Assembly (NCBI RefSeq): GCF_907165205.1
Contig: NC_058190.1
Location: forward strand, 4,658,001-4,722,000
Reading direction: 5' to 3'
DNA from: Coccinella septempunctata
Taxonomy: Eukaryota > Arthropoda > Insecta > Coleoptera > Coccinellidae
DNA length: 64,000 bases
A program made the translations under genes and the position numbers. The notes under the pieces are model-generated. The model saw nothing but the letters and a program-made list of their open reading frames with translations, was not told where the DNA came from and did not search any database. Positions 27,001 to 39,000 of the stretch are shown in pieces (position 1 is the stretch's first letter; every line of letters begins with the position of its first letter).

Positions 27001-30000
27001 GTTTCTAGTTTACGATTTGGCAACAGCGCCTTCTAAAAATAAAGAGAACAATGTCCGATCGGCTTGTTTGTAAAATAACAACTGTTGATTTACAGCCATC
27101 ATAGGGCGAACCTCAACAGCAACCAGCCATAAAAAACCCATAAAATTTTACTACCTTCCTCGTTCGTCGCAGACTTCGTAGACAGCCATTTTTGTCTATC
27201 TCATCAAGATAATGCATTTGTTCTTTATTATCAACGCATATTTCAGTCGATGTTGCCAACTTGTGCAATAGAAACGAAACGCTTTAAATTTTAAATACCC
27301 ATTCTTATTTTTCAGTTTTAAGTATTACTTAAAATATTTTTTTTGGGAAACGGTTGAAATGGTTATTTCAAAATGTGACGTTTCAAAAATATTTCATAAA
27401 AAATACATCATTTTCGTCAGAAGGAGTATTCCCTATTGAGCTTGATGAACTCCATCTTGGGTAGCCGATTAGCCGATGATTATTATTGTTCCTGAATAAA
27501 CCTTTTTGCCAAGAAGGTGAGTCAGGCAATAGTTTAGCAGATGAAGCCAAAATTTCATTTTCCCCGAGAATTAACTTTTTTCTTAATGACAGTTTAATTC
27601 TGGCAATACACTGTGTTATACACTTCATATAATTAACGGGTCGTATGTTGTGTATGGAGAGTTGCGATCCTCAACGGTATAAATATTAATCCTGTTGCCA
27701 TGTACACTGATTTTAAAACAATTTTTTCAATATCCACCATTCAAGGAAAAAGTTGGGAATTTTTCTGAAAATAGCAAGGGCACAAGTTAGCACAAATATA
27801 TCACAAGTATGTAAAAAAATTTCTACAAAAAAAAACACGAAAGTGCTGGGCAAAATTTTTTCCAAAATTTTTATTATTCGAGAAACTTGTAATGAACGTA
27901 TATTTTTCTAACAAAAATACACCCTCCTTTTAGAATAATCCCTCTATTATATTTGGTGGGCTGTGGGGACAGTAGGTTATTAAAACACTGTTATTCTATT
28001 GCCAACGTTTCGAAATTAATTTATTTCTTTCTCAAGGCTCTAAAATTTATCGTGATTTAACCAAAATTCGGATGAATAAGATATTCTGACGCCTACACAT
28101 TTAATACCATCATCCTCTCAAACATAACAAGAGAATCCAGATGACGAAAACCAACACAGAAACAAACTAAAAATAAACTAAATATAATAGAGTTCATAAT
28201 CTAGGAACGCAAAATCCATATTATGATGTTTCAGAATAAAATCTTTTAGTTTCATTTTCGTAATTTTATTTTTGAATTAATTTTGGAGAGAAATATTTTC
28301 AGTTTCCAATTCAGGATTCCGACATCGTTCGGAATTGTAAACATTCCGCACCGTTTTTATTCCGTTTTCAGTTGTTCATCCCTTACTCCCCGGTTTAAGT
28401 TCCACTCCTCCTGCTGAAGAACCCCGCTGGCGTAGATACTCAGGGGGTTTAGAACACACTTTGGAGTGGCGAAAAACTTCCTTCATCCCTTACTCCCTAG
28501 TTTAAGTTCCACTCCTACTGCAAAACGCACTTTGAAGTGGCAAAGATCTTCCCCATCCCTTACTCCCCGGTTTAAGTTCCACTCCTACTGCTGAAGCACC
28601 CCGCTGGCGTGGATACTCAGGGGGTGCGGAACGCACTTTGGAATGGCTAACCCTCCTTCCTCCCTCGTTTGTCCGACGCTCACCGCTGCTGTTATCGAAG
28701 AACCCAGCTGGCGTGGATACTCAGGAGGTGAAGAACGCAACTAGGGGTGAGCTGTCGGGAATCTGTGCTGTCTTGTTTCATCCCCTAAACTGGCTGTGGT
28801 CCGATACCTGTCCGTTAATTGTGCGTCTTAGGTTATGGCTGGCGAACACGTCCGTAAACCCCGTATCACTTCGAGATCGGATCCTGTTTCATTCCGTCCA
28901 TTTTGTCCTGTAAATTCACTGATCTCGAGTCTTTCACTTTTATAATAGTGCCATTTGTGTTTCCTTTTACGAGTCGACAAATATAATTTGTGTACGTTGA
29001 TTTTGACTTTCACTGGTTGTCGCTAACACCCCAGACACCGACGAACCTTGTCTTCGGCTCGTAGCTACCAGGGTAGGTTTGCTATTTTCCCTTAAAGAAT
29101 AGCTGGCGCTCGAGTACCCCGGGAAAAAAAAGCCGTGACAAACTAGAAAAATTTCAACGAGTGTAGATTCTGTGGGGAGAAGGAGGAAACTCCTATTCAC
29201 CTGGTTACGGAATGCTTTGCCATTGCAAGCCAAAGGAAAGAGTGCTTTGGACGAGAAACTTGTAGGAGTGGGGAATTATCCTCGTTGAAGCCGTCCCAGA
29301 TATTGGATTTCATCAGATTTCTGGATCTGGAAGGCGAGTTGTAAAGGGCGCGATGAAAACAGCTCTGTTAGGGGGCACAATAGACCTTAAGGTCGCAGTG
29401 AACTGTAACCCCTTCTCACTATATACTATATATAGTACACGTCTACATGTGTAACACAATTTTTTTCCATATGTTTTCATTAATCAAAAAACGAAAGTGC
29501 TGGGCTAGCTTTTTTTCTCAATTCGACGAATTTTCGAGAAAATATTCACGGCACAAGTCAGCACAAATGTAACACAAATTATTTCACCCATTTTTAGGAA
29601 CAAAAGTGCTGCGCTAACTTTTTTTTCGATGTCGCAATATTCGAAGAATTTTCCAAAACGAATTTTCCAAAAAATATTTACGGTATACGTCAGCACAATT
29701 GTAGCACACATTATTTCACTCATTTTTAGGAACAAAAAACAAAAGTGCTGGTCTAACTTTTTTCTTCATTTTCGATTCTCAGGAAATTTTGCAAAAATTC
29801 GAAAGGCGCAACTCATAACATGTATAGCACAATGTATTTCATAAAATAGACATAAAAATCCATTTTTGGCCCTTTCCATACATTTTGTGGAATATCTTGA
29901 GAACCGTATGGAATCGAAAAAAATCTCCACGGCACAAAACAGCACAAACTTAGCACAATTCAGCACAAAAAAATTTTTTTCTAAAATCGAAAAGTGCTGG

Positions 30001-33000
30001 GCCATCTTCACACACATAATGAGTTCACTCTCTGTATCCAGATTGATAAAACTTATTTTCGTACATATTCCGCTTGAAAAAAATAACAAAACTAAATGAA
30101 TACGGCATTGCATATCTTTGAGGAGGAACGAATTTCTCCGGGTCATCCAGTTCAACATGAAAATATGAATTTTGTGCGTTACTTTTTACTATCTTTGGGT
30201 TCTGATGACGTTGTTTTCCTCTGTTTTCTTTTCTTTTACTATTCGGCCCGTTTTAGGAGTCATGATCATGATCCATTCAGACAACCAGGGTCTCGTGTTA
30301 CCTCCAAATGTAGCTAGCGTACAAACTGTAATTGTGCCTTGTGGAATAACCGCAAATTTATCTCAAGAAGGACGAGCAAATCTTCAGTCTTCATGTAATT
30401 CGTTAGAATCCGACCTGAAATCTGCCAATATTAGGGTATTCGGAGATTACAGAGATAACTACTCTCCCGGTTGGAAATTCAACCACTGGGAACTCAAGGT
30501 ATGGAACTTTTAAAATAACCACCCGGTTCTTCTACAATGTTTCGTTTAAATCTTAGGGTGTACCAATTCGAATTGAACTCGGTCCCAAGGATATCGAGAA
30601 GAAACAGTTGGTTGCCGTACGAAGAGATACAGGTGAAAAACTGACAATTCCGCTGAAGGACGCCGTAGAAGAAGTTCAGAAACTGTTGAAGGCGATACAA
30701 AACAATCTTTATACAAAGTAGGTATTTTCGAATGAAGAAATTCGATTTATTCATGTTTCTGAATCTTAGGGCATGTGAAGAAATGAAGAATCACGTGGTT
30801 ACCTTCAAGAATTGGTCCGATTTCGTGCCGAATTTAGAAAAGAAGAATTTGAATTTAGTTCCGTTCTGTGGGAGCGAAGAATGTGAAGACAGGATTAAGG
30901 CTGACAGTACCAGGTAATTCATTTGAAATGCTAGTTTTAATAAGTGGTTTTTCTCGCTTTGGATAGTATGCAGGCTCATGAGGGTTGCGTTCACAAACTT
31001 ACTCTGAGCAAGCTCTGAGTAAGCTCTGATTACCCGAAGCGTTCACAAACGTACTTTTAGTTCCTCAGAGTATGCTCTCTGAGCATGACCATACTCATAC
31101 TCTACTCTCGGAGTAAGTTTATGAACGTACCCTATATACTTCATTCACTTTTATTTTAGCACTCGGTTGGCCGTGGAAATTTGACACATTTCACTCTGTA
31201 TAGTACGAAAATGTGGGGTTATGACGCTCGTCAAAACATTTTTCGGTTTTGAATCAGCGCTATGTTGTCCGTTCCACGTAAAAGTCTCGGTAATTACGTA
31301 TTTCATCACAATGCCGAATCATTTCGAAAAAAATGTGACGAACATAATTGACGTTTATACAAACTGATTTAAATCATACCAAATGGAAAATACAAGATAT
31401 CAGTTTTTAAATATATTTATTTTTGCTATTCATTCGCGTCTCGTCTTTTATGCAGTGCATATGTATCAGATACGAGTCCCGAATATAATTGATATTTTCG
31501 TGCGGTTCTGAGGAAAAGTGAAATCACAAATTTGATTTTTCTTGCTCCTCCATAAGTGAATTCCGAATTTCAAGTAAGTGGATGAACACTGAACGATTTT
31601 CATTTTACTATTTGTTTACAAACAAAATTCAGTTGAATTAATTCAACGACCACTCCGCCTGCGGCTTATCGCGGGCGGCCGCAAAAAAATGTACGAGACA
31701 TATTACCACAATAAATTTCCTGTAATATAATCGATACGCACCAACATAAGAAAACAATTACATGATGTCAACTTCTGACTACAGGGGTGCATCTAGCCCG
31801 AATCAACCAGAAACACAACCACTACAGTACTCCCAAGTAACCAAACAATTCAAGTACCCTTCAAAAAATCAAGCAATTGTTCTAAATTACTATGAATCAC
31901 TGACTTTGAATGAATATGTGAAAGCTATAGCTGAAAAGGTACAAGCCAAAAATATCACTCACGTCTCTCGGATTTCTAATAACAGAGTATGCATTTATCT
32001 CTCATCGAAAGAACTCGCCGAAAATCTCACAAACCAACACAAAACCCTAACAATAAATAATACGGAGGTGGAAATGAGAATGCTGATGACACCGTCAAAA
32101 AGAATAATATTGTCCAACGTTTGCCCGACAATACCACATGACTCTCTACTCGCAGAAATTAGAAAATTGGGCTTTGTTCCTATGTCAAATATGACTTCTT
32201 TACGAGCAAGCTTGCTGGGTGAGGAATTTTCACACATTATGAGTTTCCGAAGGCAAGTATACGTACAACCAAATGAAAACTTAGAACTGCCATCATCAGT
32301 GGTCATCAATCACGACGATACAAACTACAGAGTATTCCTAGCTTATGACGTACTGACATGGTTCGCATGTAAGGAAACAGGACATATCGCCAAAAACTGC
32401 ACAAAAATACCGAACTTAGATATTGTACAAACTGTTTCCGCTGAAATCCATTCATCGAATTCAAGAACACCAGAAACGAACTATGAGGAAAACGAAGAAA
32501 GCACAACTTCCGCCGGACCGACTCAAGAACAGGAGAAAACAGTAGCAACAGCAATCATGTCACAAGACCATCCCTCATATGCTTTAAACAAACATTATGA
32601 AGAAAACAAAAACAAAAGACCACCACCACCTTCTACAACTAGTTCGTTCAACTCTACAGTAAGCAACACCAGTCAAATCCCATCGCCAAAAAAACACAAA
32701 AGGAAAAAGATAGCGGAATCAATACAGAGTGTCTCTGTATTGGAAAAGATCACACCAGTCAAAGAACTCATTGAGAAATCACCTGAAGAATATGTCTTGA
32801 ACTACGAACAATTTTGTAATTTCCTCGAAACTACTCACGGCTCGAAAAATCCACTAAGCATAGCACTTACCTACACAAGTAACATACCAGGACTTTTAGA
32901 AATGTTGTACAAACTCCACCCACACATAGAAGACAGAGCAATTAAAGGGAGGACCACAAGAATCCGTAACAAAATTAAGCGACAATTAAACCCTCAAGAT

Positions 33001-36000
33001 TTCTCAACAGCCTCTGAATTTGACTCTGATAGTTCAACTTCTGGAAATTAAAGAGAACGATAAATTTATACTTCAATGGAATGCGAACGGAGTTAAAACA
33101 CAAAATGAAAAATTAGCGCACCTAATAAATCTAAATAAACCACAGATAATTTGCCTACAAGAGACCAATTTCAAAGACGAGCATCACAAGCACATTAAAT
33201 ATTTTCAGTGTTATCACAAGAACAGACCTAATACCACCAAAACAAGCGGAGGAGTGGCGACATATGTACGAAATTGTTTCAATGCAGAAAAAATAAACAT
33301 TTACTCCCAACAAGAAATAATAGCAGTTACAGTTCAATTCTACCAGCAGAAGATCACAATAGCGAATGTTTATATTCCTCCGAACTCTGACACAAGCACC
33401 ATAGAAGAACTTGCCAAAACAATAGACCAACTCCCAAAACCACGCCTCATCCTTGGAGATTTCAATTGTCATAATACATTATGGGGATCAAAATTCACTG
33501 ACAGAAGAGGGAAAGAGCTAGGGGAATACTTGGACAAAAACAATTTTATTTTGATGAACAATGGGAAAGGCACCAGATTCAATATTACAACGGGAGAAAA
33601 AACCTGCATAGATCTCACATTCTGCGATCCCCAGTTACTCATCTCTCTACAATGGGATGTAGCCGACTACCTATATGGAAGTGATCATTTTCCTATATTT
33701 ATTGAGCATGAAGAACTACAAAAGAGAACGAGCACCATACAAACGACTAATACATGGAATATTAAATTGGCAAACTGGAGCAATTTCACTGCAATGATAG
33801 AAAATGCAATTCCGATAATTCAACCAACTACAGATGTCAACTATAATGCAGAAATATTCGCTTCTATAATAACAGAAAGCGCTAATGCAAATGTGGGAAA
33901 AACTAAACTCCCCCAACAACGCTGTGTACCCTGGTGGAATAACGAATGTAAAATGGCCATAGCACAGAGCAAACACGCCTATTATACATACAGAAAGCGA
34001 AGAACAACAGAAAACCTAATAGAGTTCAAGAGACTAAGAGCTAAAGCTAGATACATAGTAAAATCAAGCAAGAAAGCCTCATGGAATGAATACACCTCCT
34101 CAATAACCCCTGAAACACCATCAAGTGAAGTATGGAACAAAATTCGTCGAATTAACGGGGGAATAACTGTAAGAAAAATAACAAGCATTGTACATAACGA
34201 CATTATTATATCGGACGACAAAGAAATGAGCAATGCTTTCGCAGAATACTATGCCGAATTATCTAGCGATAATAATTACCACCCCGAATTCAGAACCATC
34301 AAATCAGATACCGAGAACAACGGAAATTATTACATACAGGAAGAAACTCTAAATCATAATGAACTGAACAACCCCATTACAATGAGAGAACTGAATAGTG
34401 TTTTGGAGAACGGAAAGAAAACTTCGCCAGGGCCTGACAATATACCATACATATTCATGACACATTTGGGACCAAAAGCAAGAGAATACCTACTTGAACT
34501 TTACAACCAAATTTTTTCCACTGGAACATTTCTCACAATTTGGAGAGAGGCTATAGTTATCCCTATTCTTAAACCAACGAAGAATAAAATGCATGTGACA
34601 TCTTACAGACCTATCTCACTCACCTGCACAATGTGCAAATTATTAGAAAAAATAATAAATGAGAGACTCTCATGGCATCTTGAAGTGAACAACCTCCTCT
34701 ACCAACAACAAAATGGTTTCAGGAAGCACAGATCTACCAATGACAATATTATAGCCCTGGAAAGTTACATACATGACGCTTTCGCATCAGACCAAAAAGT
34801 ACTTGCCGTTTTCTTTGACATAGAGAAAGCGTTCAACATGACGTGGAGGGCAAACATCCTTGAAACACTGAAATCATGGAACATTTGTGGAAACATCCTG
34901 CTTTTTATCCAGAACTACCTTAAGGACAGGATTTTTAGAGTCAAGGTGAATGGAACAACATCTAGTCAGCAATGTCAAGAGAATGGTATAGTTCAAGGCG
35001 GCGTTCTCAGTACAACTTTATTCGACGTAGCAATACAGGAGGTGGTGAAGAGTGTGGCAGAACCAGTAAAAATTCTGTTATTTGCTGATGATTTTACAAT
35101 ATTCGTATCCGGTAAAAATGTACTTACACTACAACTGCTGATACAACAAACCATAAAAGAAATAGAAAGGTGGAGTTCTTCAACTGGTTTCAGTTTTTCT
35201 ACTCAGAAAACGAAGGCAGTTATCTTCTCCAAAAGCAGAAATAAAGAAACAATTCAACTTCAGCTGAATAACCACACTATACACCAAGGGAAACAAGTGA
35301 AATTTTTAGGGATGATTTTTGATGACAAACTAACATGGAAGCAGCACATAGACAGCATAAAGATCAATTGTACACAAGGCCTAAATATTATAAGAGTACT
35401 CTCACATCACACATGGGGGGCTGACATAGACAGCCTCACGACCATCTACAAAAGTCTCATCAAATCTAAACTGGAATATGGTTTTCTAGCTCACCTCAAT
35501 ACAAGTAAAACAAACATAAAAGTTATCCAAAGGATAGAGTCCAAGGCCCTACGATTGATTACAGGAGCCTTCTGTACAACACCCATTAAGAGCCTGTACT
35601 GTTTATTAGGAGAATTACCCCTTGAGCACCGCTTCAAAAAAACAACAATTAACTACGCTATAAAGAGAACCACCCACCCTACTCACCTTAATCATGAACT
35701 GATTTCCCTAAACTATTTTGAAGATACATACCACAAAAACCCAAATATAAGGCCATCCTTTCATCGTAGATTGAGTTGCTACTTAAATGATATAAACTAT
35801 GTCATTCCTGACCTGCTTCAGGCGTATAACAGCCATACACCGCCTTGGATCGTCCCTACAGCTCACACTAACACCAGGCTTACAAAGTACTGCAGAAACC
35901 ACATAAACCAACAAATAATTCACAACCATTTCAAGAGTATACAGGATGAATATATCAACGCACAATTCTATTATACTGATGCATCATCAACAGACGGAGG

Positions 36001-39000
36001 AGAAACAGTTGGATTCGCGGTAGTTAGTCCTAGAGAAATTAGAAAATACAAGATGGAAGGAAGTGTATTCTCAGGAGAATTGACGGCAATACACCACGCA
36101 CTTTTAGAAATACTCGATGAGCAACATGAACAAGCTCAATACGTAGTATGTACAGACTCCTTGAGCGCAATTAAAATCATCGAACAAACATACCCCCGTC
36201 ACCCTCTGGCCCAACAAATACAACATCTACTTTACCTACTACACCAGCGTCATAGAACAGTCACCTTCATATACGTACCGTCACATACCGGAATAAAGGG
36301 AAATGAGTTAGCAGATGAAGCAGCTAAAGAGGCACTTGAAAGCCAACACTGTAAGAGAGTCTTCATTGGAGAAGAAGCCAATATTCAGGTGAAGAGGAAA
36401 ATAGAAAGCAAATGGCAAGAAGAATGGATAGATAGCCCATCACATCTCAAAAACGTTAAGCCAACCCCATTGAGGAAATCATTTTACCCAAGCGGACGCA
36501 GAAACCAGATTAAAGTAAGCCGCTTGAGAAGTGGACACACAAAACTAACACATGGATTCCTGCTTTCAAGAGAAGAACCTCCACAGTGCGACCTATGTGA
36601 AACACGAGTGACAGTTAAACACGTAATAAGTGAGTGCACAAAATTTCAGGCAAAACGGCATGAGTGCGGAGTGAGTGCGCGGATAGAAGTTGCGTTGGGA
36701 AATAACAACAAAGAACTAGAAAAGACACTTAACTTCCTCAAAGAAATCGAACTTTATTATAAGATATAGATCAGGTACTAACTCTCATTAATATAGAGTA
36801 TACACCCAAAATGATATAGCACATAATCACACATGTGACTCCAAATTTCTAAATAGTGGCCTGTGCTAATGACTCTCAGCGGTTGAAGCACAAGAATTTT
36901 AAATAAAAAAAAAAAAAAAATTTTTGCTATTGAAGAAAATTGAATTATTTACACATAATATGCAGTAGCTTGGAGAGAGTTGATGTTGGTTATCTTCTTT
37001 TACTAAAGATGGATACGTTACGTCAGTTGTAGATTTCAATATGTAATATCAACCTGAGGATAAATGCATACGATGCAGTGGTTGGGAACAAAAATTTCAC
37101 ATGAATAAACAATTAACAGGACAACTGGCTCGTATTTATGGCTGTTTATTTTCAAAACTTTGATATAATAATAATAACTATGTATTTATTGGTACCTTAA
37201 GACGTTTACAATAGGACAAGTCAGATGAAAAATAGAAAAATCAATTTTTGGGGAACTTATACTACGATGACATTCATTGAAAATCCTGTAGTAACTTTTT
37301 GCATTAATTCGCCCAAACATAAAATTCTCAAATGCCACCACTTTTTTGGGTGTCCCAATAGAAGGAAATTCTTATAGTTGATGCAAAATCGGGATTTACT
37401 CGAGCGTCGTGGAGACCTAGTAGATTTTGAAGATTAGATGGTAGAAAGAAAAAAAGGTTCCATGATATATGCACTTTCAGCTGTGGGGAAAACGTCTGCA
37501 GGTTCTCGAAGATGTAAAAAAAATCGTCAGGTGTACATACTCGAGCGTGTCAGATTAAGATACTGTATATGCCCTACGTGTCTCTGATAATGAATTCATG
37601 CTCATCTGACAGTTTGCGCGTTGGGACTGGCCGTACGGAAGAGTTGTCAATGGTAAAAAAAAAAATTTCTAACATGTCAGATTTTTGGAGGATATGTTAA
37701 TTGGACCTAAAGGAAGCTACTTTTCCAAATTTGGACGTGACGCAAGGTCACAGCGGTCCTTTGAAAATGTAAAAAAAAATCGTTACTTGTACATACTCGA
37801 GCGTGTCAGATTTTCATACAGATGGTTAATCTCGGTGTTGTAGACGTGTTGACCCATTAATCTGACACTAATGGGGGGGTTTTCTTAATCTGACACTTTG
37901 AAGATGATAAAAATCCCTTTTTCTCGAGTATTTCCCTCCCTGTACGTTTTGTATTCATTATGAATGTTGTAGATAATAAAATTCTACACAACTTTTGTCT
38001 GAAGCAATTTTACATACTGTTAACCGTTCTCTAGCTAGAGGGCGATAAGGGCGAGAAGCTTAGCTACACATGCGAAAGAGCAAGGTCAATGTAGAATTCA
38101 TAGACTTAAAATAACATGGACTCCGCCTGTGAGAGAGAAGTCGGTAGGTTGAATAAGATGGAGAGTTTGTGGGCAAGCTGTCAAAAGATTATAGAACACA
38201 AGTTTATGCGAAAATTTTCTTCAATAAATTTTAAACAAGCTTCCGAGAAGACACACAGGAATTCCATAGCATTCCTTCGAAATCAATTATGTCAAAAAAT
38301 ATGTGAGTTTTATTCAAGAATAGATGTAATGAGAATAATAATCAACGTATCAACACCTTGTGGGCAAAGTCTGCGAAAATTGTAAAAATTTTCCATAATA
38401 AATGTTCAACAAGCTTCCGAGAAGGCAGACAGGAATTCCTTAACATTCCTTCGAAATGGAAAATATAAAAATTAAGTGAGTTTCATTCAAGAATAAATAT
38501 AATGTGAATAATACTCAACGTATGAACACCTTGTGGGCAACGTCTGCGTTTATATCCATCATATGATTTTGACATTGCCCACACGGAATCAGTTCATCTC
38601 TTTCTTATTCGATTAGAACGCATAAGCTCTTCTCTCTTTAATGCACCCAACCTCTCGATCTACTGAAAAGTCACGTGACAGTGAGTCCATGTATTATAAG
38701 TCTATGTAGAATCCCAGTCTAATCTACAATTATCAAAATGACAAGGTATTTCTATGATGACAATTTTGAAATTAGTCACGAAAATTTTAGTGTTGTCTGT
38801 GTCTGAACCTTAGAATGTACTATTTTCCAACGAGTGAATTTTCGCTTCAGCATGTATCGCTAAACACCTCGCATTAATCGTCATATATCGCAAAAACGTT
38901 TGAACGTAGACAAAATTGTAGGGGGCCTGCGAATTGACAGCCGAGGTTAGCAAGCAGGCGAGACAATATAGACAGTTTTTTGCCGAGGTGCATATTACAT

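Larger units (their letters stand above)
26431..30019. mobile_element. Large inverted-repeat (foldback-type) element with GTGCTGG subrepeats
   Basis: The left arm from about 26431 (TGTGTGTGAAG, then CCAGCAC) is inverted in the right arm ending near 30019 (CTTCACACACATA). Arms extend about 400-550 bp. The right half carries several direct copies, about 110-130 bp apart, of a unit with AAAGTGCTGG and GCACAAAT near 29495, 29605, 29743 and 29990. A related unit occurs near 27840. It has no coding capacity. A composite LINE (28370-29460) sits inside. It occupies nearly the whole intron between two ProRS exons. Confidence 0.7.
31431..36920 (+). mobile_element. Full-length non-LTR retrotransposon with RNase H (I-like)
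   Basis: The 5490-bp element starts at CATTCGCGTC, has a 331-bp 5' leader with a GC-rich patch (31650-31685), two overlapping ORFs, a short 3' UTR and a 16-bp poly(A). It is flanked by perfect 11-bp direct repeats TTTTTGCTATT at 31420-31430 and 36921-36931. The interrupted repeat R supports both boundaries. An endonuclease plus RNase H combination points to the I-like group, but a phylogeny is needed. ORF2 looks intact. It lies in the sense direction of EPRS. Confidence 0.92.

Noticed and set aside
33155..35965. Several minus-strand open frames across LINE ORF2 (for example 33155-33472, 33716-33976, 35783-35965) and their unit copies
   Set aside because: They are shadows of ORF2; none shows a domain, and they repeat only because the array repeats.
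38116..38385. An 89-codon frame (MDSACEREVGRLNKM) repeated in all three units
   Set aside because: It lies inside a MITE, starts in its inverted terminus and has no recognised domain. Its threefold presence comes from the array.
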